A program made the translations under genes and the position numbers. The notes below the pieces were generated by a model. That model saw nothing but the letters and a program-made list of their open reading frames with translations, was not told the DNA's origin and did not search any database. Below are positions 48,801 through 62,796 of a stretch of 64,000 nt of DNA, in pieces. Source of the DNA: Rhynochetos jubatus. Its lineage: Eukaryota; Chordata; Aves; Eurypygiformes; Rhynochetidae. How positions within the stretch are numbered: the stretch's first letter is position 1; each line of letters begins with the position of its first letter. The stretch is taken from the NCBI GenBank assembly GCA_027574665.1, contig CM050648.1:39712700-39776699 (forward strand), read 5' to 3'.

Positions 48801-51800
48801 GGGGGGGTAGAGCCGGGATACCGTTATCTGGTGCTAGTTCAGCCGCTGTTACTCCTGTGTTCGAGCTTGGATGTTGGAGTATCTCCCCAGGCTGACCCGT
48901 TTAGCAACACTGGTTATTAGATCTATTGTAGGTGTAGCCTCTGAGCTGGTGGTTTATTTAAGCATAGAACCAAGGAGGATAACACTTGGGAAAATGAAAG
49001 TAGGAGGTTTTTTGAGACCGCTGTCCCTCCCCCCCTCCAGTAAAGAACACCTTAGCAAACCTGACTGTTCATAAGCTATTAACGTGTGGACAATTTAAGT
49101 AGGGAAATCTTTATTTGTCGTAACGTTTTTAAGCATAGCAGAACACGATGGAAAAAGGGAAAAAGTATATACTTCTGGAGTCACTCTACAACCACGCACA
49201 GTGCATTGAAGAAAGAAAGTGCTCTTATCAGAGATTGGATGTGTAATCATTGTGACTTTTTTGGTTTTGTGCTTGACACCCACAGAGCTCCAGTGATGAA
49301 ATGTGGTCACAATGCTGAAGTAGTATCTGTTGTTCCTCTTTGAATATAGCAATAATGTGAGCAATGGTGTTAACTAGAGGATGGACCATATAGGGTCAGT
49401 TCACCTGTCACATGATGAGTTAAGAAAAAAGATTTCAAGTCTAGTTAAACATGAAAGAGTTTAGAGATCATATTGTAATGGTCACAGACGTGGATTAAAG
49501 GTTTATTTATATTCTTTTAAAAAATCCTTCTTTTTCAATTTTGGCCTATGCTGTAGAGTCTAGATTACGCTTCCTGCTTGGACTGGAAGTCGTCTGATCA
49601 TCATCCAGTATTAATCATGCTAAATGCAAATTTTCAATAGTCATGGATTAAGAACATGTATCCCTGGTACAGTTTCAAATACTAAACATGGTTCTGTTAA
49701 TACTTTTAAATAGCACTTTAAAGATCGGTCAACATTTGAAAAATAAATTTATCAGGAAACAATCTCTAAGTAAAAAAAATATTCTGTGGGTTTTTATTTT
49801 CAGTCTGAGTAAAATTTTATCTCTTTGTATTAAGAGAGATCTGGTTTGTGTAATTGCACCGGGGACTCTTTATTTACTGTTCTCTATGAGGGGATGAAGC
49901 AGTACGAGTAACACGTGAGGCACCCTCCTAAGATGTAACCTCTTAAACTTAGACAAATATTTTTATAGTTTCAGCAAGTCCTAGTTAGAATCCCTTGGAC
50001 AGCCATAGAAATTACAGCATGAAGCTGATGCTGTTTTCCTAGTTGCAGCTGCAGAAGGAGGTAATGGATGATTACTCCTGAGCGAATAAAGAAACAGCTA
50101 GAGGGGAGCAGAATCTTCACAGCAGCCAGTAAGCCTTCCACAGTTGAGGGATGTGAAAATAAGATGAGGCGATAATTTTGAGAAGGCTAGTAATTGAGAC
50201 TCTGGAGCATGGAAACCTCAAGTTTGGGGTTGTTCTTGTTAATGTTGTAGTATTCACTTTCACAGCAGTTCTTGGGAGGGGATGTGGCTTCTTGCCAAGG
50301 CATTGCTCATAGCTCTGGCAGCACTGAAGTTGACAGCCCATCTAAAAATCTGTGCGCTGAAGACAATGCCTGCATCTGAATGTAGTAATCTGCTTGTAGG
50401 TTTCTGCATCAGAAAATATTGACAGTAACCTTACAAATAGATCAAATCTGAAATAGTTTTAAATGTAGTGTTCATATAGGTGTTTTTAGGTTCACTGAAA
50501 TCTCAAAATTGGAATTTGAGATTTTTTAGAAGTAGAACTCTACCTTTTACTTTCAAAAGTCATATACTAGAAGCTGTGAAATCAGTGCTAATAAAAAAAA
50601 GTATTTAATCTTTGTATCACTACTGATTCTTTGAAAGTGGCATTTACAGAATTGTATGGATATACCAATGACTTTATTTGGAGTACAGAAGCAAAAACCA
50701 GGTTAAAATTTGAGAGTTTGGGGTTACTTAGAGAGGGAGACAAGTGTTTGTTATTATCTTTCCAGTAAAGTTTGGCTTTTTGTCACTAGCCTACAGAATC
50801 CACAGTGGATCCACAACTGTGGCCTCTCAAAAGGAAGGAAATCAATTTTAAACAGGTAGATGAAGTAATAAATATGTGCTGGAATATTACTTTAAGCTTC
50901 ATTAGATGAGGGACCGTTTTGGCACTGGAACAAATGCATGTCACCTGGTCATGAATTAACTTGCTCCAATTTAATGAGATGAGAATTTGGAAACTTCTTG
51001 GGCAGGTGGTTGTGAAGCCTTTCAGTAAGTGAGGATCAGCAGCCCAGCTAGTTCTGAAATAAAGATGGCTGAAAAAAACAGAAATTACTTAGTAAGCTAT
51101 GCTTACTTGTAGGAGTACTGATAAGGCATCTATCATGTTGCTGCATGGGTGTGTCTTCTCTTATAGTTTGTATGTAAGGACTTACTTAAACATAATTCTT
51201 ACTGATCTTATAGTTTTGCAATAATTGATGTCTATTTTCTTTGTATTTCTAACTGTAATTGGGAGAGTAGTTCTCCAATAAGGTGGTCACTATACAAAGC
51301 CCACGTTTCCAACACAAAGTATTGTCTGTGTTTGCAGTCAGCTGTATTTAAGAACAGAAAATCCTGCTTCTGCTGGTTCTGACATTATGTTGTCATCACA
51401 CAGATTGAAGTCGAAGAACTCTACTGTTGTTTTGGTAAATTTTCTTTAATCCCCATAATAATGATCGAGACTACCTTCTGACATCCCATACTTTTCTCCG
51501 TGAGACCCCAGAAGGTGTTTGATTTTACTTTTTCCTGTTTTAACCAGGTAGCTTCCGTATATATCCAAATGAAAATGTATTGACAAGCTTTTAACTCCTT
51601 TTACTCATCTTTTGAACCTTCTGAGGTCCCTTAATTAATCCTTTCATTAATTCCTGGCTTTTCAACTTTGTTTGAATTTAGCTGGTGGTTGGTTTTTTTG
51701 GGGTTTTTTTGGTGAAAATTTTTTTTTTTTGGTGTAGGCATTCAAGTTGACCTGATGTTCTTACTCATGTGCAATTTTGTGCTAATATTACTTCTAGAAA

Positions 51801-54800
51801 AGTAGTTGTGCCTGTTAATTTGCATGAACTTGGACATTTTATCTCTATTGTAAAGTCTACTTGATAGTGTACTTTCTCTGGGTGAGGCTCACCATTAGCT
51901 TCTTAATTTACCTAAAGAGTGGAGAAAGTTCACTAGCTAAACAGGTCACTTTTTCCTGCTTGAGGCTCTTTTGTTGGCTCTTGGGAACATTGAACTTCAC
52001 ATTACCACTTTCAGAGCTTTGAGATGTACATGCTTTCTCTCGTTTCTCTGTTTACCCCGGTGTTCTGCAGTATGACATCTGTTTCTTACACTGTGGTTTC
52101 TATGTAAATATGGTGCTTCCACCTATCTAAGAATTCCATCTTTCTAATTTCTGATCTGATCTACTGGCCAGTGTAGCCCCTCTGTGGGGCTTAACAAATA
52201 TTTTGACTGGTTTGTCCAAGTCTAACTCCTCGTTTTTGCTGAACTAATACAAATTCTCATTAATTCAGTCAGTGTGCTGCTCAGCGCTTTGATTTGCCTA
52301 TTTAAACTCAATGTTAGAATATTTTCTTGTAACATGTTTAACATGTTTGCTCTTCTAGAGTATACAATGGAGAGTTGTTACTTTGTTAGAGTTGCTGTAT
52401 GACTGTTGCAGTCAGATGAGAAATTCTTTGTGTCTGGTGGAATCTTCATATACTGTTTTAGAAATGTCGCAGCGACTTCTTCAGCAAGCTTATCCTGTTG
52501 CCTAATTGAGTTACTTACAACTAATCAAAGATCTTGAATTTTTGCCATTAGTGCCAGATATTACTAGTTTTTAAACAGTTTGGCACAGACTGATAAAAAC
52601 CATGTCTATGTATTCAGCACAAGATGGATTTAACCAGGAAGGTTGATTATGGTTTGTGAGAATAATCCTAGATCTCTGAACTTCAATGGCATTTGTATAC
52701 CCGGTATCTAATAGCTAACTAGCTTTCAAAGCGTGAATTGCTGATGTCAGTGACAAAGTCTTTAAATAACAACTGTGTATGTATGTGTATATGTTTCTTC
52801 AGTAAAACTCCAGGAAACCCTCAAACACCTGCTAATAACATGAAAATACCAAGCAAAACCATGCCAGTGCAGACAGGCACCTCTTCTGTGTGATTCATTT
52901 GTCTGCCTTGTGTCTTCTCAGGGTGGCCTTCCTGGAGAACATTTTAACCTATTGTAAAATAATCTGCTAAATGCAATAGTGGAAGCAACAGTTATGATCC
53001 AAACATCTGTAATTCACATGGCTTGTTGCAACAGTGCCATCAGTGAAATTAATGCCAGTTTTGCTGGCATCTATCCCTCTCCCTTTTTCCCCCTTTTTTT
53101 TTTTCAATGTCCTGTACAAAACTTGAGGCAATAACTTCTCAAACAAGTCATTTTTCTTATCTCAGATTAAAGTCACGTTAGTAACATTCTTAAAATTGTT
53201 AACACAGGTATTCCTCTGTGTTCCAGATTTGAATTGGAATAGCTGAACCTTGATACACATCCTCATTCATTTGTCCAGAACTAGAGTTAAATGAGCTCTT
53301 AATCCTAAAAAGGCAACCCTGTCATCCCTTAGGTCTATCCGTATGAAACTTCTCTTATGCCATTATCTATGGAAAGGTATGGTAACTCACTGCTGAGGTC
53401 TGTGACGAGAAACAATCAGTTTGACCACAATGTATGCTTTTGTGACTTGTTTTTCCATATTGCCTGGCATTTGGATTTCTCTCTTTTGCTTTTTCTCGTG
53501 AAAATATGATTTGGGGTTTTGAGATTGATACCTAAGTGTAGCAGGGTTAACATAAAACTAATGAGAGCCTGATCCTTCCCTCTATCAGTACTTTTTCTCC
53601 TTTAGAATTCTGGAGCACTGGGAGATTTCTCTCCCTGCTTCTGGAGATGCTGCCACGTGATAAAGACATCAAGCAAAGTTCTCCTGCCCCTTTTGTTCCA
53701 GTGTGGGCTGAAATCTTGGCCCTGCTCTGTGTTTGTATGATGTGTCTTTCCTGCATGCAGGAAGGCATTGTGGGCTAAAATATACGGTGGTTCAGATATG
53801 GAGGAGCCTTGTGCTTGACAGCTGTAAGGATATCAGCGTTCCTGTACTTTTTGGCAGGAGGCAAAAATGGTAACCTTTTCAACAGTCTCTTGGGGTTAGA
53901 GCTTGTTTAAAATGTGAGGTGGAAAACCTCAAGTATCATTAATAGTCTCAGGGAGACAGAAAGTTGGAGTATATTTTGTCAGATTTTGGCAATTGCTCTT
54001 GAGAACGCACCTGAAAATTCCTCGTCAGAGGTGGGAGCTAGTCTGTGTTCAGACTCCAGGGATGTATGTCATGTTGGGGAATAAGGGGTTAAACCTTTCT
54101 AAGGTTCAGTGCTGTAGGTCTGCAGTCAGCTTAATCTAGTCAGAGCTTGCTCTGCAGTCTTCGATTTCCCTCCCCTGTACCTGAATTAGTATCTGTGCAG
54201 GCACGAGGTGAACCACACGGGGACCTGATAAGCCGAAAGCTGACTCTTGTTCTTCCCCCAGAGTGGCTCAGTGCACAGCTTTATGGAAAGTCATTTGGGT
54301 AGAAGGGAAGAGATGACAAAGTGGTTGAGCATCAGGGGAGGGTGAGGCCAAATCTGGAGTTTCATATTCAGTCATGTCATCATGGAGCCGCCATGTGAAC
54401 ATAGCATATCCAGCCAAACTGCTCGCCTTCTGATGTAGTGGCCGGGTATTTAAGGGGTTTGGTGAAGGCAACAAAATTCAGTAGCAGTAAAAGGCATGTA
54501 TGTTAAATTATTTATTTCTAATTAGAGAGTGCATGAAGAGATGGGATTTCAACATTGCTGTTTCTTTAAACTAAAAACCCCTTCACTGATCGTCTGTACA
54601 AAAAGAAGAAAAGTTCATTTTCAGCTGGACCTTTTTTTGAGTCATTGAAACATGTGAAAAGTGTTCCTGTGCTAATTCTTATGTTGAATTCTTCATTGTA
54701 GAGAACTTGAGCGGTGAAGTTCTGATTTACATCAAGTGGTTCTTTCCTGATGAAGATCACAAACTGGTAATCTGTGTGATAGCCTGCAGCAGTCTTTTTC

Positions 54801-57800
54801 CTAACTGCATCCTACAGACTAGCTTTTTTGCATGAAAGAGTTTTGAGCCGTGCTTTAAAGTGGAAATTGTAACCCTCTTATGTGTCTTTAAACACACTGG
54901 AAATTAAGTACGCAGATAAGCATAGGCTGAGTTTGAACAGGCTGCAGTGCGTGTGGTTCGGCCTTGTTTTAAATGAAACAAGTTTTAGTCTCTCCTTCAT
55001 ATGCAGTTGCATTGTTACTATGCATGTACTTAGGCAGCGTAACAAATGCTGCTGTTTGTTTGAAGCTTTCTTTATAAAATATTTTATACCTGGGGGTTTT
55101 GTAACTATTCAGTAGTGGTTTTCTTGGTTTACAGTTTTATTTCCTGAGGTTCTGCTTAAATGATAATCAACAATTAATTACTAATGTAATATATCTCACT
55201 TTCTCACTTTTTACACTAGTGTTTTTAAGGTGGTTTTTTAGTATTACTAAAGAACGCTTAGGTAGCAATTTGTAACTCTGGAACCATTTCTTTTCGTAGT
55301 AACTGGAGGACACAGCTATATCTTTTGTAGCGTGACATTTGTGAAGAGAGCAATACTACTTGTGAGTGAGGCCTCCTAACAACATGTTTTAAAAGCTACT
55401 TACAGATCCAAGACTGCGTCATTACTGTAGGTATGGGACACCTACGGACTCTTTTGAAGTCTGTAGGAGCTGCAGATGCATAGCACCTCTCTGAACTAGC
55501 ACCTAATTAAATTGACTTAGTGTCAGACGAAACTTTGATGTTTTAGGCATTAAGTAAAGGACTTTAGAAAGTTATTTTTTCCATGAGCAGAGACTCATGA
55601 ATAGCAGAGTTGTAGGTATTTGCATGGCAACTAGAGTTTTATTTGCTTCTATTTAAACTCCTTCAAACCATGAGAGAAAGAACTGAAACTACATCTTCTG
55701 TTTTCTTTCTTTAGAGGCTTAAGTAGGACTTGTTGCTGAAACAAATTGATGTGACCCACATTACGGGGTAGGAAAATGGAACAAGGAAAAAATGCTCTAA
55801 AAATAATGCCAGCATGCTATACACAGAGATGATGAGGATTTTCAACCTTATGTAATAGAAACTTTTTTAAAGGTCACCACCAGCAGAATTTGCGTGTTCT
55901 GGGCTGAAGTATTTCTTCTATTTCCTCTCCACGTTTACCTTTCCTGAACTCTGCTCTGGCCTAAATACAACAAAACATTTAATTAACCTAGTAATTATGT
56001 AGGACTATTGGCTGTATTAAATCATTCAAATACAAGATAGGCAGACTGTATAATTTTAAATCTGCTTATTTCCGAATGCTCTTTGGGAGAGAGCTGGTTA
56101 ATCAAAATAGCAGCTATTAAAAGTCTTTGTCATCTGCACAGTTAAAACCAGAATTAGTTTTGTCTCCTTGTCAGTATTACAGCTGATAGAGGTATGTTGA
56201 TCCTATAGCAGTAGACAAACTAACCTTAACCTTGAATTTCTTGGTTTGATGTTTAAGATGTCAGAGTTAGAATTCTGGGGGGTGGCTTGAAAGAGGGGAG
56301 AGAATAGAAAGGGTAGAAAAACTATGTTTTTGAGTCCAGTAAGTTTACAAGTGGCAAGTTCTAGATTCAGTTTCAGACATTAATTCTGTTTTTCATACAC
56401 ATAAAAACAAAACTTGAGAAAATTGACTGAAGTGTTTGTGAAAAGTAGCAAAATGTAGGAAGGTTTACTTGTCTGTGCAAATCTGTTCAGATTAGGTAAA
56501 CAGATAACACAAGATAGTTTTGTTCTGTCTCTACAGGACTTTCATTTTTTCCTGAAGTGCTACCCTCTAAACTTTTCATTGTACTATCTTTAAGTTTGTG
56601 GAGAACAGTGTGTTTTTATTTTATTTTGGTTTTTTTGTTTTTTTATTTTTTAAAGAAAGTACTCTCAAAATATTTGGATAGTATGTGATGAATGCATTAA
56701 ATAATGCTTCAAACCTATTCCTGTGGATAATCAGTATTCATTATGAAACTCCTACAAGTTGTAAGCGATGCTGTTATTAGTCATTTAAGCTGTGTGCACA
56801 TCTGTGTGTGTGTTTTCCTTAATAAATCCTAACTGAAGAACTGTTTAAAAAAAAAATTAAAAAATAATCTGAATAACCAAAACATCCAAAACACATCTTG
56901 GACAAAATTGGACTAGCTTTTGAAAGTGATCATCTTTCCAGCATGTTTAGAAAAGAAGCAGGTGCAGATTCAGGATTTACTCTTATTAACATATATCTGT
57001 GTGTTCATTTTTACTCCTCTGACTTCAGCAGCAATGCTTAGATAAGCAGAACTCCAGAGGAAGGTCGTTAACAGCAGTGGCTCTTAGGGTGGCACACACA
57101 GCAGGTCTTTCCAAACCTCTAGGCAAAGTGCACAGCTGGCACTGCAAGTAGAATTCGCTGTTGTGCTGTATTTAGCTGAAGTGCCTCTGGCCAGCATTAA
57201 AAAACGGTGCAACCTGCACAGACAGAATTTCTCAGTAAGTTTCTTTTTGTTTTTAATTTGTGGCTTTTTCCTTTTAAAGAAAAAAAAACCTAAGAGAACT
57301 TCTGCTTCTTTAAAAAAAAAAAAAAAGAAAAAAGAGCTAGCAATTCTTACGATGTTTCTTTTATGAGTACATTCCTTCTGGATAAATTTTCTGATTTTTA
57401 TTGTGTATGTATGTCTGAGAATAACCATTTAAATGGAAAGCAGTTAGGATTTTTTCACTGTTTATAGTCAGAATAAAGGTAACTAAATAATAATAAAAGC
57501 AGCTGTAGGAATGAGGCTTGACACCAATCAGCCAGATGATAATCTTGGTCTTGTGTTGGATTTTTTTCTGAAGAGTAATTAATTCTCACTTCTTAATAAT
57601 AAATCACCTTAGCTTGCACCAAAAAACTCTTCTAAATATTGTCATGCTTCCTGTGAACTAGAAAAGTGTAATCTTGGAAGTACTTTGGACTATAACAGCT
57701 TATACTCAAATATGGGCTGACTTTTAAAAAGTATTGCAATCTGTCTTTATACACTGAATATAAAAAAGGAAAAAACCTCCATGTATCTATTTTACTTGAA

Positions 57801-60800
57801 CCCTGTTTTCAGATAATAGAATTGCAGACCCCGATTCTGTGTAGAACAGGGCTGGAAAGAGTGGTTTCTTATGACTGTGCAATACTTTGGTAATTAGACC
57901 TCTCACCCAGGATAACAGAGAAAAAGATTTAGTTCCATTTTCTTCTGGAAGAAGTAAAGATTTGGTTGACTTTCAGTGCTGCAGCTGCTGTTTATGGGGT
58001 ATACTTGAACAGGAGTGAGGGTGTATATTTTTAATTCTTGTTGTTGAAACTGTTCCAAACTAATGTGAAACAGAGATTCAGCCTGCTGAGAGTGAGCGTG
58101 ACGAGAGGCCAGTTACGTCTGGAGTCCCCTTTCTTACCAAGAAGGAGGGGAAAAGCTGGCCTTTATTAGTGTCTGTTTTGCAGAGCTTCTCTCTTACAAA
58201 TTGCTGTTGTGGCCAGTTAATATTTGACTGCGCACAAAAAAACCAGCTTAATCGTGAAAGACTTAAAATGGCTTTGTTCTCATACCCTTGGGTTTCCTTA
58301 AAACCATTTCAGACTTCCGAAAAAATTCGAACACTCTTCGCCATCGCAGAGAACTGAATCTCTGATATTTCACACTGTTGATTAAGTGCAGAATTCTCGG
58401 AGGTGGTTCAATGGAATAGATGAAGGGAGGAGCTTCCTGTCTCTAGGGAAGTTCAGCATGGCATTAATGATCCCAGAGCCTATATCCTAATCAGCCTGCT
58501 TAGTTGTTGAATCCTGAATTTATTACTTTGCTATTATTTTGGTACTTATGTTCTTTTTTGATTGTATGGTAGGATACTTTGCTATGAGAAATCTTGTAGG
58601 GATTGAAAACTAAGGACTTCAGTCAATCCTCACATTGACTTTTATATGTGGAATAAGGAAATGTCCCTCAAACACTAGAGTAAAAATCTGTGAAGTGGCA
58701 GCAGGAGAGCCAAAATTGCCTTTCATTTGGCTAACTTATTATTTCATCTTTAAGTTCTGGTCTTTGTGTTTTCTTTGAACTTACAGCTCTTTCTTTTCCA
58801 TCCATTTTGCTGTTCTGAACTAGTAAGTTTCTGATTTAGTTTACTAAAGTCCTCTGATAATATGCACAGGTATCTTTATAGCCATGTAGACTAAATTATA
58901 TAAAGTGCAGAGCAAGGGTCTAGTGTTTAATGAAAGTAAGAATAAAAAAGCCACTTTCCCCCCCCAATTTCCATTGAAGTTGCAGTGATGAAGATTTCTA
59001 AGAGGGAGAATCAATTTTATACCACAAAGAATTTATACTTAATTTATTAAAAGTAAACCTTTACCTTAAACTTGAGATCTTATGTCTAAAGATCTTGCTG
59101 TCATGATTGTTTGCAAAACACAAATTTCTGAGTAAGAAGGATGTTTGTGAATATTTAAGATTGGAATATTTTACAAGTGATACCATTTTTAGTAAAAATC
59201 TCCATTCTATCTGTAAAGTAAACAGCAAGAAAATAATAACCCTGTCTCCCTTACAAAATGAAATAGAGTTTGTAAAGTCACATCCTTGGTACACTGAATG
59301 GAAATTCAAGATGAAAATCAATTTTCTCTCACGATAGCACTTGTGATCGTTATGGTGTGTGGACTTCTCAGAATGGAACAGTTCAACACACGTGCTTATT
59401 GAGTCTGGATTTTAAAATGAATCTCACAAGAAGTGTGTATGTCTATACACATACATGACCTATATCTCACCGTATTGGGGGGAAAAGATGGTGTTTTAAT
59501 AGGTTGGGGGAAAATAGTATCAGAGAATGCTGTCAATTTTCCTTTAATAGATGTATTATTCAAAATACTTGTTACTAACCCTGCCCCAAGAAAATTGTGT
59601 AAAATCTGTTTAAATAAAGTAACTGCTATTTTAATACTGACAGGGGTTTGCAACAGTTGTTGTTAATCATATTGGAAAAGATGATGTGGCAAAAATGTCA
59701 AGCAGTAGTAGGGCATGCTCATAGAAGAGAGGCTGTTTCCTGTCTTTGCACTGCTACTAATTCAGTTCCATTGGTGGTAGGACCCTGCTGTTGTAACTTG
59801 CTTTAGTTTTTCACTTCTTGCCAATGTCTGTTTTTTATCACTCTGCTTTTTGCTTATAAAGTGACCTTGTTCTGAAGTTTCTCTAAGGCCAAGATGATTG
59901 ATTATTTTTACTTCTGAAATGCAGTTTTTAGGTATTTCTCTGAGGTTAGTGTTTTGGTTTTTGACTGTGTTTTCCTAATTTGTTAAGTGCCTGCTGGTGT
60001 CTACCCTTCTTTTCATGTGATAATCCATAATTGCTTCCCTATTACTTCCTAGTGAATCTTGTTGGGAAATAATTATGCACATTACAAAAGCTTAGGTTGA
60101 AAGCCTGCCTTTAGTTTTGGGTTGGCTTTCTTCCCCCTCCCCTCTAAGCTTTTTTGCTTGCACTTTGGTAGTGATCTACAGGTGGAATTAATGCTGCTAG
60201 TCTTGATTATGAATTAGCTTTTCTAAATTAACTAAATAACATGGAGTGCATAGTTGTATCAAAGACAACTTGAAAACAGTTTTTAAATTTGAAATAGTTA
60301 TACAAGTGAGGTGAATAAGAATTGAGTGTTACTGAAGCAATCTGAGTTGCTTCAAAAAAGAATCAACGGACCAACCTGCAGTCACAGCATTTGAACACGG
60401 TAGAACAAGACCCCACAAGAAGCTTGTGCTGTTGACTTAGCTATCCTAATCTTGAATTGTATTTTCAATGTATACCCATTCAATTTAACCTTTGTCTTTC
60501 ACAAAAGTTAACAAAAATTACGTTGTTATATGTTTTGAACTATAGTATTCAGCGATACACGTGTAAGCTGTATTTTTCTAGCTGTGCATTACGTATGTTG
60601 TTCATAGGGTCTATAATTAGTTTTGTGGCCCTTTAGTTCATCTTCCTTTTGAAGAGTCTGAAGAGTTTTCCCCATTTTAGCTGTAGCCTCCCTTTTCAGG
60701 AAGGAGGATGTTTGTAATTTCTTGGGAATACATGTCCTTGCAATCCATTCATTTTTAAAAGACACGAAGATAAGGCTGTGGGTACTTGTTTAAAGGTCAA

Positions 60801-62684
60801 TATATGTCTTTCTTCAGATTGGGAGTGTATGTTTGAAATTAACTTCTTGACTGTCTCCACTCACTTTGCTTTTATTCACTGCGCTGTTCTCTATGAATAT
60901 ACTTACTTGGGTTTGAATGAAATCGAACAGAAAAGTATGCTGCAACTGCTTATGGGCATTCTGCCAGGTACAATCTCCTTTGCAGCAATCCCCCCAAAAT
61001 ATGTATAATATGAACCTCAGGTTTTCAGCATCAGTTGTATGCTGTATGAATTCACTTGTAGTAAGATCTGGTATCAGCAAATGGCAGGTGCAGCCACAGT
61101 GAAGTTGCCATAAATTGCTTAATCTAATGCCTGTCAAAACAATGCAGATTTTGTATGCAATAGACTACATATAATTGCACTTAAAATTATTTCTCTTAAT
61201 AAGATGTTGGGTTCTCTGTATATTTTTGTTTAAGTATCTTAGTTTAAATTTTCCTCCTATCTTGCTCTAAAAATAACCACTTGTGCATCACGTAAGTTGC
61301 TGAAATGTGCTAGTCAGGAGGTCTTTCTGAAAACATCTGTTCTATGAATTCAAGTGACTTTTAACACAGATAAAAGATACATTAGTTATAGAACCAACTG
61401 CCTATAGTATCTCTACATCCATTTGAAAAGTCTTAAACTCAGGTGGGTGTTTTTTGTCACTTTTTTTTCTCCCTTGAGCTCTGGGGAATTGGTTGTTGGG
61501 TGTTAAAACCACAGGAGGTATATGTTGTTTTTCAAAAGTAGCTGTAACAGTCTACTTCTCTCTCCATCTACCTGATGGCTGTGTCATTTAAAGTGTGGGA
61601 GAGGAAGGGCAGAGTGCTAGATACTAAAGTTTTAATTAGGGTTGCTGTTAATGATACATGAATTTGTTTCTGTCTTCCACCCAAAAGGAGCTGGCTTTTG
61701 TTGGAAGTGCAGTGGGAGAGTAATAGTTTGCTAAAATTGAAGATGTAAATAACTTGAAGTAGTGTATTAGTGTGTGTTTTCCTTCTCTAGTCCTTGAGAA
61801 GAAGGGAGTATGTTGATCATTGATCATTTGTCTTAGATTTAAATTATACGAGTACCATGCATATTGTCAGAATTTAAAGGAGAGGTGAGTGAGATAAGTT
61901 TTAGTCCTTTCTGGAAAGAGAAGACAACAAAGCAAAATCAACACCTCTGCTACTTTTGACAAACACAAATAGAAATTTTGCCTGGCTTACCTTTCTGGCA
62001 TGAGGTGTGTTGTATTCTAAAGAAACAGGCTTTGCTTTGTCAAAACTATCAGTAACCCTCCTTTGGGTCTGCTGCAGGCAAATATGAAGCATACCAGGGG
62101 AACAGTTCTCAACGGAAAATTAATTGGGAAGAACGCGTGTGGTTGATTTCAGGTAAAAGACTCAAAACTATGTGCTAGAAATTGGCTGTCTTTTTATTCT
62201 TAAAGTAGTTGGTAAGTTTCAAATCAGCAGTCTCTACATGATACTCGGGAAACCTGGCAGAAGAGTGCCAATGTGGAGAAAGTTTCTGGGGTGAGGGCCA
62301 ACTTAACAAATGCAAGCAAGCAAGCTTTGTGTCCAGACTTGTGTTTCAGCTTATGCCGGTGGATTTAATGTCCTTAGAGCTCAGGCACTGAGGCATATGT
62401 TGAAGCAAAAATACTCCAGTACAATGTGCTTGGTTTCATTTGCTGCTGTGTTTGATGTTGGAGGATTAAGGGGAGGGGAAAGGATCAACTACCCAGGATG
62501 CTCTATTAGGAGGAGTAAGTGAATTTGATTGTCGTCACAGCTAGATTGCCATATGAGTTCTGAAAAGCGTTTGGCTCCTGAGGGTAACTGCTCTAAAAAT
62601 AGATTTGGAGGAGACGTTTCTCTTGGGTTCAGTTTCGGGTTCCAGCTGAGCTGGCTTTAGGAAACTTGTTTGCTCCTGCTGCAG
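48327..62684 (+). other. Probable first intron, no exon supported
   Basis: AT-rich sequence begins about 500 bp after the donor and continues for 14 kb. It contains poly-T and poly-A tracts (about 51,689-51,730, 53,090-53,105, 56,620-56,655 and 57,283-57,325) and only short open frames on both strands. I looked for acceptor-ORF-donor combinations that continue phase 1 and found none convincing. The reading as intron rests on the exon at 48,266 being real. Confidence 0.5.
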
Positions 62685-62796
62685 CACTACAGTGAGGATA
62701 AATTGTTTCTTACTCTGCCTTCAACATCAATTTTTGGAGATATCGACACATTCTGTCTGTGGAAATCGAGTACTAATGTTATGGCTGACGACGCAG
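62685..62796 (+). CDS. Weak candidate internal or alternative exon
   Basis: A pyrimidine-rich tract ending ctgctgcag (62,684) precedes a 112-base stretch that is open in one frame (HYSEDKLFLTLPSTSIFGDI, then DTFCLWKSSTNVMADDA) and ends at GCAG|GTATAA. It would be phase 0 at entry and phase 1 at exit. It does not join in frame directly to the exon at 48,266: that splice would give a stop after three codons. It would therefore need another exon between, or it could be an alternative first coding exon starting at the ATG at 62,780. No homology is recognised. A 112-base open stretch with weak donor consensus can occur by chance. Confidence 0.2.

Noticed and set aside
57084..57428. Overlapping frames of 67 and 114 codons on opposite strands, with a gtaagt at 57,236
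   Set aside because: One is antisense to the other, poly-A and poly-T tracts extend both, and no acceptor continues phase 1 from the first exon.
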